This document shows, in pieces, positions 7,751-14,805 of a stretch of DNA of 19,731 nucleotides. This stretch comes from Syntrophaceae bacterium UBA2188 (GTDB lineage: Bacteria; Desulfobacterota; BSN033; UBA1163). The stretch covers positions 1,004 to 20,734 of the forward strand of contig DCVM01000042.1 in NCBI GenBank assembly GCA_002327985.1. The letters run 5' to 3'. The first letter of the stretch is position 1, and each line of letters opens with the position of its first letter. Under the pieces are notes generated by a model. It was not told where the DNA came from. It made no database searches and saw only the letters and a program-made list of their open reading frames with translations. The position numbers were made by a program, and so were the translations under genes.

Positions 7751-10183
7751 ATGATGGAAAGATATATCTGTATTCACGGCCATTTTTATCAACCTCCCCG
7801 GGAAAATCCCTGGCTGGAAGGCGTGGAATTCCAGGATTCGGCCTATCCCTACCACGATTGGAATGAAAGGATCAATGCAGAATGTTACGCACGCAATACC
7901 GCTTCTCGCATCCTTGATCCGGAACAGAGGGTGGTTGACCTCGTCAACAATTACTCCAGGATCAGTTTCAATTTTGGTCCCACCCTTCTCTGCTGGATGG
8001 AACGGCATAAACCGGGAACCTATCAAGCCATTCTCGAAGCGGATCAATTGAGCATGGAGAGGTTTTCCGGACATGGTTCAGCCATGGCTCAGGCCTATAA
8101 TCACATGATCATGCCCCTTGCCAACAGAAGGGATAAGGTCACTCAGATTAGATGGGGGATTCGGGATTTTGAGAAGAGGTTTGGAAGATTTCCTGAAGGG
8201 ATGTGGCTCCCGGAGGCGGCTGTGGATACCGAGACCCTTGAGATCATGGCCGAATTGGGAATAAAGTTTACTGTCCTTGCTCCGGGGCAGGTAAAAAGGG
8301 TGAGGAAGATCAAGAAGGGCACAAAATGGCATGACATGAGCGGAGGAAGGGTCGATCCGACGATGGCCTACCTCTGTATCCTTCCCTCAAAAAAGACGAT
8401 CAACCTCTTTTTCTACGATGGACCAATCTCTCAGGACATCGCCTTCGGAGGACTTCTGAACAGCGGGGAGGCCTTCGCCCAGAGACTGGTTTCGGCGTTC
8501 CGTGACCAGAGGGATTGGCCTCAGATTGTTCATATTGCCACGGATGGTGAATCGTACGGCCATCATCACCGCTTTGGCGAAATGGCCCTGGCTTATTGTC
8601 TCCATCAAATCGAATCCCAGAATCTAACAAAGATCACCAACTACGGGGAGTATCTTGAAAGGCATCCCCGAACCCAATGGGTTGAGATCTTCGATCATTC
8701 CTCCTGGAGCTGTGCCCACGGGGTGGAGCGATGGAGGGAGAACTGCGGTTGCAACTCCGGGATGCCCCCGAGATGGATGCAGACCTGGCGAAAACCTTTA
8801 AGGGAGGCGATGGACTGGCTACGGGATCGCCTCGCTCCTCTTTTTGAAGAGAAGGCCGGGAAATACTTAAAAGATCCCTGGAGAGCAAGAGATGATTATA
8901 TCGAGGTCATCCTCGATCGGTCCGCTGAAAATGTGGAGGGGTTTATTGAAAGACATGCGTTGAAGGAACTTACCGGAGAAGAAAAGAAGGATGTTTTAAA
9001 GCTAATGGAGATCCAGAGAAATACGATGCTCATGTATACGAGTTGTGGGTGGTTTTTCGATGAGATCTCCGGGATGGAGACGACCCAGGTGATGCGATAC
9101 GCTGCCAGGGCGATTCAACTCGGGGAGGAGGCACTGGGGGCTTCTCTGGAAAAAGGTTACCTCCAGATTCTCGAAACGGCGCCGAGCAATATCCCGGAAT
9201 TTGAACATGGGGCAAAGATCTATGAGAGGTTCGTGAAACCGGCCCTGCTCGATTTCGTCAGGGTAGGGGGCCATTATGCGATCTCTTCACTATTTGAAGA
9301 GTATTCCAAAAGGACTCGCATCTACTGTTATTGGGCTGAAACCGAGATCTATGACCGGATGGAGGCGGGGAAATTGAGGCTGGCCATTGGAAAGACCCGC
9401 ATCTCCTCGGAGATCACATGGGATGAGGATGCGATCAGTTTCGCCGTCCTGCATCTCGGGGACCATAATCTGAATGGAGGGGTCCGGAAATTTATGGGGG
9501 ACGAAGCTTTCTCCACGATGCACCAGGAGATCAGGGAGGCGTTCGATCGTGGGGCGATCCCCGATGTGATCCGACTGATGGATAAGCATTTTGGCATAAA
9601 TAATTATTCATTGTGGCATCTGTTTAAGGATGAACAGAGGAAGGTGCTGGGGCAGGTCCTTCACTCCACACTGGAGGGAATTGAAATTTCATTCCGAAAG
9701 ATATACGAAGAGAATTATCCCACCATGAGTTTTCTCCAGAGCCTTCAGATGCCCCTTCCCAGGCCCCTCCTCCTAGCGGCGGAGTATGTCATCAATCTGG
9801 ACCTGAGAAGGATTTTTGAGGGAGAAGAGTTCAATGGAGAAAAGCTTGAAAATTTAATCGAAGAGGCGAAGAGATGGTCTCTTGAGATTGATAAGGACAC
9901 CACCGGATTCGTCGTCAATTCGTGGATCAATAGTCTGATGGAAAAGCTCCACCAAACCCCAGAAGAGCTTCCGCTATTTGAACAGATAGAAAAAGCTCTC
10001 GGACTCTTATCACCTTTGACGATCGATTTGGACCTCTGGAAAGCACAGAATAGATACTTCGCCATTGGAAAAGAACGGTATCCTTTAATGAAAGAGAGAG
10101 CGGAAAAAGAAGACAATTTTGCGAAAAGGTGGACAGAGCATTTTCGTCAATTGGGCGCCTACCTTCATGTCAGGGTTGAATGA
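7751..10183 (+). CDS. Glycoside hydrolase family 57 protein with DUF3536-type C-terminal region
   Basis: A cytoplasmic protein of 810 residues with no signal peptide. The N-terminal part (to about 300) is a GH57 barrel: CIHGHFYQPPRENPW (7-21; the H-x-H metal/substrate motif), GMWLPEAAVDTETLEIMAEL with the presumed nucleophile Glu at about 155, and IATDGESYGHHHRFGEM with the presumed acid/base Asp at about 265. Next comes a Cys/His cluster, SSWSCAHGVERWRENCGCNS (318-337; Cys321, His323, Cys332, Cys334). The rest is long and mostly helical and matches, from memory, the DUF3536 region. GH57 enzymes act on alpha-glucans (amylases, 4-alpha-glucanotransferases, branching enzymes), but the exact reaction of this subfamily is not established to my knowledge. 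Its place behind glgE-treS-glgB suggests work on the same glucan. The overlap of its TGA with a small open frame is described separately. Confidence 0.85.
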   Translation: MMERYICIHGHFYQPPRENPWLEGVEFQDSAYPYHDWNERINAECYARNTASRILDPEQRVVDLVNNYSRISFNFGPTLLCWMERHKPGTYQAILEADQLSMERFSGHGSAMAQAYNHMIMPLANRRDKVTQIRWGIRDFEKRFGRFPEGMWLPEAAVDTETLEIMAELGIKFTVLAPGQVKRVRKIKKGTKWHDMSGGRVDPTMAYLCILPSKKTINLFFYDGPISQDIAFGGLLNSGEAFAQRLVSAFRDQRDWPQIVHIATDGESYGHHHRFGEMALAYCLHQIESQNLTKITNYGEYLERHPRTQWVEIFDHSSWSCAHGVERWRENCGCNSGMPPRWMQTWRKPLREAMDWLRDRLAPLFEEKAGKYLKDPWRARDDYIEVILDRSAENVEGFIERHALKELTGEEKKDVLKLMEIQRNTMLMYTSCGWFFDEISGMETTQVMRYAARAIQLGEEALGASLEKGYLQILETAPSNIPEFEHGAKIYERFVKPALLDFVRVGGHYAISSLFEEYSKRTRIYCYWAETEIYDRMEAGKLRLAIGKTRISSEITWDEDAISFAVLHLGDHNLNGGVRKFMGDEAFSTMHQEIREAFDRGAIPDVIRLMDKHFGINNYSLWHLFKDEQRKVLGQVLHSTLEGIEISFRKIYEENYPTMSFLQSLQMPLPRPLLLAAEYVINLDLRRIFEGEEFNGEKLENLIEEAKRWSLEIDKDTTGFVVNSWINSLMEKLHQTPEELPLFEQIEKALGLLSPLTIDLDLWKAQNRYFAIGKERYPLMKERAEKEDNFAKRWTEHFRQLGAYLHVRVE

Positions 10184-10320
10184 TGAAAGAGATCCGTTCA
10201 ACAGGTTATGTCCGGAGCGGCGAGGATTATGATGAAACGACTTCCAGGGATGACGAAGATTTACGGGAGGCGCCGAGAATCCTCTACGGGGGGGGTAAGG
10301 GTTCTATCAACTCCCTGTAA
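10183..10320 (+). CDS. Small open frame, 45 codons, doubtful
   Basis: ATG at 10183 shares its A with the TGA of the GH57 gene (TGATG), the same coupling layout as treS/glgB, and AGGG at 10172-10175 could serve as a binding site. The product begins MKEIRSTGYVRSGEDYDETT and is highly charged. I recognise no family. Its last third runs antisense into the 3' end of the convergent glgA/glgM gene, so that part is probably constrained by the other strand. It may be a real short protein, a remnant of a longer gene, or chance. It is the only open frame of any interest in the convergent gap 10184-10283. Confidence 0.2.
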   Translation: MKEIRSTGYVRSGEDYDETTSRDDEDLREAPRILYGGGKGSINSL

Positions 10321-11516
10321 AATGCAAGAGTTTTTAATGCAACGCTCTCCCAACTGAAGAGTTTTTTAACTCTTTCTCTCGCCCTGAGGCCCATCTCTTC
10401 TCTTTTTTCCGGTGAAAGGAAGAGACGGTTTACGGCAGTGGCAAGATCCTTTGAGAACTGTTCTGGATCTCTGGGTTCCTGGTCTTGACTGTCCCCTAAC
10501 TCAAAGGGGACCAACCATCCGGTTTTGCCTGAGACCACGACCTCGGGAATACCGCCAATTGCTGAGGCGACAACAGGGGTGCCACAGGCCATGGCCTCCA
10601 AATTTACGATTCCGAAGGGTTCATAGATGGAGGGACAGATAAAAACAGAGGCATGACTGAACAGAGGGATGATGTGAGCCTGGGGAACCCATCGATCGAT
10701 CCAGATGATGTTATTGGAGGTTTCCGTCCGCTCTTTTTCCACTCTTTCCGACACTTCTCTGCCCATCTCTTCGGTATCAGGGGCCCCGGCACAGAGGACC
10801 ACCTGGATGTCAGGCAGAAAATATTTAATCGAATTAATGAGGTGAAGAATGCCTTTTTGCCGGGTTATTCGGCCCACAAAGAGCACGAAAGGCTGATCCG
10901 GGTTGATCTGATATGAAGTTAGAAGCGCAGGGTTGAACATCGGTTGGTATTGGTCGGTATCAATTCCATTGGGTATGATGCGAATCTTCTTGAAAGGAAC
11001 ACCATACAGGTCATGGACAGCTCTTTTCATAGCCCGGGAAACAGCAATGACTCCGTCGGCATTTTCGTAGGCCGTTTTTTCCAACCAGGCGCTTGCCCTG
11101 TAGGCAGAACCCAACTGCTCTTCTTTCCAGGGACGCTGGGGTTCTAAAGAATGGGTTGTGAGAACCAAAGGAACACCGAACACCTGCTTGATGAGGCAAC
11201 CTGCAAGATAGGTATACCATGTGTGACAGTGGACGATATCCGACTCCTTTACGAACCCGGTCATCAAGATGTTTCGATAAAGGGTATCCAATAACTTTTG
11301 GTGGCGGGAATCCTGAAAGGGAAAATTGAATGTTTGACGAACCCCTTCCACCTTTAAAGTGGCGAAATCTTCCCGTTGATCACCGAAACAAAGGATGTGG
11401 ACGCGATGCCGTTGGTCATCCAACTTGGCGAGCGCTCGCGAAAGGTGATCCGCATGAACTCCGGCCCCTCCATAGATATGGGGTGGATATTCATTTGTCA
11501 AAAAAGAGATGTTCAT
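10284..11516 (-). CDS. glgM: GT4 glycogen synthase of actinobacterial GlgA/GlgM type (maltose-1-phosphate synthase candidate)
   Basis: A GT-B glycosyltransferase of 410 residues. It has NEYPPHIYGGAGVHADHLSR (8-27; glycine loop), HCHTWYTYLAG, TTHSLEPQRPWKEEQLG (120-136), the donor-phosphate pair Arg216/Lys221 in VGRITRQKG, LCAGAPDTEEMG, and the E-x7-E motif IYEPFGIVNLEAM (Glu299, Glu307). The THSLEPxRPWKxEQLG and LCAGAPDT strings match the Corynebacterium/Mycobacterium GlgA group. The M. tuberculosis member (GlgM) makes alpha-maltose-1-phosphate from ADP-glucose and glucose-1-phosphate, the substrate of GlgE. The shorter size and these strings separate it from the E. coli GlgA type (GT5). It is convergent with the GH57 gene and divergent from the lipoprotein gene, so it has its own promoter. 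It ends in PPP encoded by a run of eight G (10288-10295, + strand). Family assignment is firm; GlgM versus classical synthase activity is inferred from the GlgE context. Confidence 0.88.
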   Translation of the reverse strand: MNISFLTNEYPPHIYGGAGVHADHLSRALAKLDDQRHRVHILCFGDQREDFATLKVEGVRQTFNFPFQDSRHQKLLDTLYRNILMTGFVKESDIVHCHTWYTYLAGCLIKQVFGVPLVLTTHSLEPQRPWKEEQLGSAYRASAWLEKTAYENADGVIAVSRAMKRAVHDLYGVPFKKIRIIPNGIDTDQYQPMFNPALLTSYQINPDQPFVLFVGRITRQKGILHLINSIKYFLPDIQVVLCAGAPDTEEMGREVSERVEKERTETSNNIIWIDRWVPQAHIIPLFSHASVFICPSIYEPFGIVNLEAMACGTPVVASAIGGIPEVVVSGKTGWLVPFELGDSQDQEPRDPEQFSKDLATAVNRLFLSPEKREEMGLRARERVKKLFSWESVALKTLAFYRELIEPLPPP

Positions 11517-11671
11517 AATTTTTTCCCTTTATCCCTTTTGCAGGAAAGGGTCTGATTAAGCTTCAGGAAGAGATAAACCCTATTTACCATTTTGTCGGCA
11601 AGGAGTAAACCCCTTTCTTTTTTTCAATAAAAAATGATAAAATAAGGAAAAATAAGAGGGGAAGAAGATCC
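11517..11671. promoter_or_regulatory. Divergent intergenic region with candidate promoters for glgM (-) and the lipoprotein gene (+)
   Basis: This 155-base gap separates divergent starts and must hold both promoters. For the + strand, TAAAAT at 11638-11643 is a fair -10 element (5 of 6) inside an AT-rich run, but no clear -35 lies in front of it. For the - strand, TTTACT (complement of 11604-11609) and TAAATA (complement of 11581-11586) are 17 bases apart, both moderate matches. The + strand ribosome binding site is the AGAGGGGAAG run at 11655-11664. On the - strand, AAAGGG (complement of 11525-11530) precedes the glgM ATG, and CCCTTT-TGCAGG-AAAGGG at 11533-11550 can form a 6-bp hairpin in that leader. 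All hexamer calls are by eye. Confidence 0.4.
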
Positions 11672-12289
11672 ATGACATCTTTTCGATTTTTAGCGGTTCT
11701 TTTCTTATGTTTATCTGTGCTCGGTTGTGGCAAAGCCGGAACTCATTCTCTTTTCCTTCGGTATCAGTCCGTGAAAGAGTTCCCTTCCCTCCAACAGAAG
11801 GTCGGCCCCACGCTTGGCGTCGCTCCCTTCAAAGACGAACGGCCGGATACCTTCTATATCGGCATCCACACCCCTCTTCGCGGTATTTCCAGTCATTATA
11901 AAAGCGACCCCTTTCCGCTGGAAAAGGCCCTTATGGATTCTCTTTCTCAAGCTCTATCCCGTCATGGGGTAAAGATGGTTCCTATGTCGAAATGGGATGG
12001 AGAACCCGGATCTCTGAAGAATATGGAAACCGATTCTGTACTGATGATCGAGATCAAGAAATTCTGGACCGAAAGTAAGGCGGCCGCATTCAGGACCAAT
12101 GCAAAGACGTCGATTCATTTCGCAATCCATCTTGGCGTGAAGAAAGAGGGAAAGGTGTTTACCAGAAAGGTCGAGGTGGAGAAGGAAATAACCGTTGGAA
12201 GGATGACCCCGGAGAGGATGGAGGAGATGGTCAACCAGATTCTGACCGATATTTTCGATTCCTTCTTTTCCAACCCCTATGAAATTTAA
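11672..12289 (+). CDS. Predicted YajG-like lipoprotein
   Basis: A 205-residue protein with a clear type II signal: positively charged start, hydrophobic stretch LAVLFLCLSVLG, and lipobox VLGC with the acylated Cys at 19. No Asp follows at +2 (the next residue is Gly), so outer-membrane sorting is plausible. The mature part has GVAPFKDERPDTFYIG (49-64), an amphipathic stretch LEKALMDSLSQALSRHG, a VLMIEIKKFW strand, a NAKTSIHFAIHL strand and a final helix MVNQILTDIFDSF. The order of elements and strings such as NAKTSI and ILTDIF resemble the E. coli YajG family of small lipoproteins, whose function is poorly known. It starts the + strand run after the divergent promoter region and lies 23 bases before the LapA-domain gene. 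Lipoprotein status is firm; the YajG relation is from memory. Confidence 0.75.
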   Translation: MTSFRFLAVLFLCLSVLGCGKAGTHSLFLRYQSVKEFPSLQQKVGPTLGVAPFKDERPDTFYIGIHTPLRGISSHYKSDPFPLEKALMDSLSQALSRHGVKMVPMSKWDGEPGSLKNMETDSVLMIEIKKFWTESKAAAFRTNAKTSIHFAIHLGVKKEGKVFTRKVEVEKEITVGRMTPERMEEMVNQILTDIFDSFFSNPYEI

Positions 12290-12312
12290 TCAATGTAAGG
12301 GAGGAAAAACAA

Positions 12313-12606
12313 ATGCAGTTCTTTTACTGGTTGGCTCTTTTAGTTGTCATTGGTATCGCCATCTTTGCAGTTCAGAATTCGACTGCACCTGCTGTGGTGA
12401 TGAAGTTTCTCCTATGGAGATTTGAAACTTCTCTGATCTACACTATCTTAGTATCCTTTGGGTTAGGCATTCTCATCACCCTCCCTTTCTGGATTCCCAG
12501 AACCATTCGTGCCTCCCTCCGGGTAAAAAAGCTACATAAGGAAATCGAGGATCGGGAGATGAAATCTTTTAGGGAGGGAGACAGACTTAAAGGGACACAG
12601 GGGTGA
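12313..12606 (+). CDS. LapA-domain (DUF1049) small inner-membrane protein
   Basis: A 97-residue protein with two membrane segments (about 4-20 and 40-61) and a charged cytoplasmic tail rich in Lys, Glu and Arg (67-93), probably a short coiled coil. The string AIFAVQNS followed by VVMKFLLWRFETSLIYTILV and SFGLGIL matches the LapA/DUF1049 pattern (an 'xQN' turn after TM1, then 'v.FL.w....l...il.sf.lG'). In E. coli LapA, with LapB, helps control LpxC turnover and lipopolysaccharide assembly. No LapB-like TPR protein is encoded here, so a lipopolysaccharide role should not be assumed. The ribosome binding site is GGGAGGAAAA just before the ATG. It lies between a lipoprotein and a glycosyltransferase gene on the same strand. 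Confidence 0.8.
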   Translation: MQFFYWLALLVVIGIAIFAVQNSTAPAVVMKFLLWRFETSLIYTILVSFGLGILITLPFWIPRTIRASLRVKKLHKEIEDREMKSFREGDRLKGTQG

Positions 12607-12666
12607 TCCTATCTCCTCCGATTCAATTTTCTGGAAGAGGGTTAAACTTAAAAGGAGAAAGAACTG

Positions 12667-13911
12667 GTGGAGCAATCCATTCGGAAGGAACTTGAAGAGG
12701 CGAAAGAGGCCGATATCCTGATCGGGATTCCCAGTTATAACAACTCCCGGACCATCGGCCATGTGGTTCGGGCCGTTTTGGCTGGTCTCGCCAAATATTT
12801 TCCAAGAGCCAAAGCGGTTTTAGTCAATTCGGATGGAGGGTCAACCGATGGAACTCAAGAAGAGGTGAGACAGGTCCAGATAGAAGATTATAAGACCATT
12901 CTCACTTCTCACCCCGTTCATCCCATTCAGAAGATTGTTACTCCCTACCATGGGATTCCAGGAAAAGGGAGTTCCTTCCGCACCATCTTCGAAACCACTC
13001 AGATTCTTAACGCGAAGGCCTGTGCCGTGGTCGATTCGGATCTGAGGTCCATCACCCCGGAGTGGATGGAGCTTCTTCTCAGACCGGTATATGAGGAGGG
13101 ATTTGACTATGTGTCGCCTCTTTATGCACGGCATAAATTTGACGGGACAATCACCAACAGTATCGTCTATCCACTGACCCGGGCATTGTATGGGAAGAGG
13201 GTCCGTCAGCCTATCGGGGGAGATTTTGGCTTTTCCGGAAAATTAGCGAAATTTTACCTGACCAAAGATGTGTGGGAGACTGATGTGGCTCGATTCGGGA
13301 TTGACATCTGGATGACGACCCTCGCCATTGCGGAAGGATATAAGGTATGTCAATCCTATCTGGGGGCGAAAATCCATGATGCCAGAGACCCCGGGAGTGA
13401 TCTGGGACCGATGTTCACCCAGGTTGTCTCTTCGGTCTATGGTTTGATGGGGAATTATGAGATTCTCTGGAAAGGGGTTCAGGAATCACAACCCGTTTCT
13501 ACTTTTGGTTTTCATTATGAAGTAGGACTTGAACCGGTCCCGGTCAATCTGGGGCGGATGATCGGAAATTTCCGGTTGGGCGTAAAAGATCTCATGGAGA
13601 TCTGGAGAAAGGCATTGCTTCCAGAGACCGTCTTGTGGCTTGAATCCATTGGGCGATTGTCGGATGAAGCTTTTTCCTTCCCTCAAGATCTATGGGTTCG
13701 TTTGATTTATGACTTTGCCATTGCCTATCACAAGGGGTCAGTCCATCGTGAACATTTATTAAAGTCGATGATTCCGTTCTACCTGGGGAGAGTAGCCTCC
13801 TTCGTCAAGGAAAATCAGGAGAGTTCCGCCCAGGAGGTTGAAGAAAAGATCGAATCCCTTTGCAGGGTTTTTGAAGAGATGAAACCATACCTCATCGAGC
13901 GGTGGGGCTAA
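12667..13911 (+). CDS. GT-A glycosyltransferase, glucosylglycerate/mannosylglycerate synthase-like (GT81/GT78)
   Basis: A soluble 414-residue enzyme starting at GTG, with AAAGGAG at about 9 bases upstream. The GT-A half has ILIGIPSYNNSRTIGHVV (17-34), VNSDGGSTDGT (53-63), a PGKGSSFRT loop (98-106), the DxD metal motif AVVDSDLRSITPEW (120-133; Asp123, Asp125), VRQPIGGDFGFSG (179-191), FGIDIWMTTLAI (210-221) and KIHD with a likely third metal ligand His237. This order, especially DxD-x3-TPEW, QPxGG(D/E), GID and the later His, follows Rhodothermus mannosylglycerate synthase (GT78) and the Persephonella-type glucosylglycerate synthase (GT81). Those enzymes join a nucleotide sugar to D-glycerate in one step to make a compatible solute. 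The C-terminal half (about 260-414) is helical. Donor and acceptor cannot be read from sequence. The mechanosensitive channels downstream agree with an osmolyte role. Confidence 0.75.
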   Translation: MEQSIRKELEEAKEADILIGIPSYNNSRTIGHVVRAVLAGLAKYFPRAKAVLVNSDGGSTDGTQEEVRQVQIEDYKTILTSHPVHPIQKIVTPYHGIPGKGSSFRTIFETTQILNAKACAVVDSDLRSITPEWMELLLRPVYEEGFDYVSPLYARHKFDGTITNSIVYPLTRALYGKRVRQPIGGDFGFSGKLAKFYLTKDVWETDVARFGIDIWMTTLAIAEGYKVCQSYLGAKIHDARDPGSDLGPMFTQVVSSVYGLMGNYEILWKGVQESQPVSTFGFHYEVGLEPVPVNLGRMIGNFRLGVKDLMEIWRKALLPETVLWLESIGRLSDEAFSFPQDLWVRLIYDFAIAYHKGSVHREHLLKSMIPFYLGRVASFVKENQESSAQEVEEKIESLCRVFEEMKPYLIERWG

Positions 13912-13943
13912 GAATATAGGGAAGCTCTAATAATTCCATATTC

Positions 13944-14012
13944 GTCACTCCCGCAAAAGCGGGAGTCCAGTGATGTCAAGAGTTTCTGGATTCTGGCTTT
14001 CGCCGGAATGAC
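13944..14012. repeat. Double-hairpin intergenic repeat (GTCA-CTCCCGC ... GCCGGAATGAC type)
   Basis: Two hairpins sit head to head in the 125-base gap after the glycosyltransferase gene. The first is ACTCCCGC-AAAA-GCGGGAGT (13947-13966), a perfect 8-bp stem with a 4-base loop. The second is ATTCTGGC-TTTC-GCCGGAAT (13990-14009), 8 bp with one G-T pair. The outer flanks GTCA...CCAG and CTGGA...TGAC are also mirror images, so the whole 69 bases can close as one larger structure. This is the widespread 'GTCATTCC-CGC...GCGGGAATGAC' class of dispersed palindromes, similar in style to Neisseria dRS3 elements. It may also stop or stabilise transcripts of the gene before it. Confidence 0.75.
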
Positions 14013-14032
14013 ATTTTTAGAGATAGCCTATA

Positions 14033-14040
14033 GGAGGTGA
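14033..14040 (+). promoter_or_regulatory. Ribosome binding site for the TM-helix protein gene
   Basis: GGAGGTGA with GGAGGT as core puts the ATG at 14046 at a spacing of 7 bases. A GTG at 14037 in the same frame lies inside this site and so is very unlikely to be the start. Confidence 0.75.
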
Positions 14041-14045
14041 AGGAT

Positions 14046-14756
14046 ATGAGTGAAATCTGGAGGACAGCCATCGTAGCTTCATTTGATAAATTCTTGGGAA
14101 AAGTCGTCACGTTTTTGCCCAATCTATTGGCGATGATCACCATTCTTGTCATCGGATTTATCACCGCGTGGGTCATTAAAACACTTCTTTTTCGCTTTTT
14201 AAAGGCGGTTCAATTCGACCGGGTGAGCGAACGATGGGGGTTGACCCATGTTCTCTCCAGAGGGGGGACGGCCTATTCCCCTGCCAGTCTGGTGAGCCGT
14301 TTCTTCTATTGGGTTATTGTTCTAATCACCCTGATCCTTGGGATCAACGCTCTTGAGGTGGCAGCCACCCAGAACTTCATCGCCAAATTCTTCAATTACC
14401 TTCCCAATCTCTTTGCCGCGATCCTGATTCTGATCGTCGGGTATCTGATCGCTATCTTTCTGGGTCAGGCCGCACTCATTGCGGCGGTAAATGCTCAAAT
14501 CGAATCGGCCAAACTCTTCAGCCGTTCTGTTCGATGGTTCATCATTATTCTTTCTCTGACGATGGCTCTCTATCATCTGGGAATCGCAGAGAAGGTGATC
14601 GTGGCTACCTTCTCCATTACGTTTGGCGGTATTGTTCTGGCCCTGGCCATTGCCTTTGGATGGGGGGGGAGGGAATTGGTCAAGGATTTTCTTGAAAGGC
14701 TTTATCGGAAAAATAAAGAAGAAGGCGAAGACCATAACCGCCTCTCTCATCTATAA
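14046..14756 (+). CDS. Multi-spanning 'conserved TM helix' protein, MscS-related but without the channel's soluble domain
   Basis: A 236-residue inner-membrane protein with about five hydrophobic segments (roughly 24-48, 84-101, 120-145, 160-178, 185-205). Two copies of a similar unit are visible: FLPNLLAMITILVIGFITAW near residue 23 and YLPNLFAAILILIVGYLIAI near residue 118. This is the TM_helix repeat (PF05552 type) that often precedes MscS domains. The last segment, IVLALAIAFGWGGRELVKDF, aligns well with the pore helix of the full MscS protein encoded downstream (IVGLAVGFGAQSLVKDVISG). The protein then ends within about 20 residues, so the beta and alpha/beta vestibule domains are missing. 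Stand-alone proteins of this kind exist in other genomes, so this need not be a truncation. The function is unknown; an accessory subunit or minimal channel is possible. The start is set by the strong binding site at 14033-14040. Confidence 0.8.
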   Translation: MSEIWRTAIVASFDKFLGKVVTFLPNLLAMITILVIGFITAWVIKTLLFRFLKAVQFDRVSERWGLTHVLSRGGTAYSPASLVSRFFYWVIVLITLILGINALEVAATQNFIAKFFNYLPNLFAAILILIVGYLIAIFLGQAALIAAVNAQIESAKLFSRSVRWFIIILSLTMALYHLGIAEKVIVATFSITFGGIVLALAIAFGWGGRELVKDFLERLYRKNKEEGEDHNRLSHL

Positions 14757-14805
14757 AAATAGACTCTCAATTGGAGAAGAACCAAATTAATGAATTCGAA
14801 AGCCT

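Noticed and set aside
13944..14012. CRISPR-like array
   Set aside because: There are only two unequal palindromic units and no spacers or direct repeats; it is a dispersed palindromic element.
14037..14045. GTG start for the TM-helix protein
   Set aside because: The GTG is part of the GGAGGTGA binding site that serves ATG 14046.
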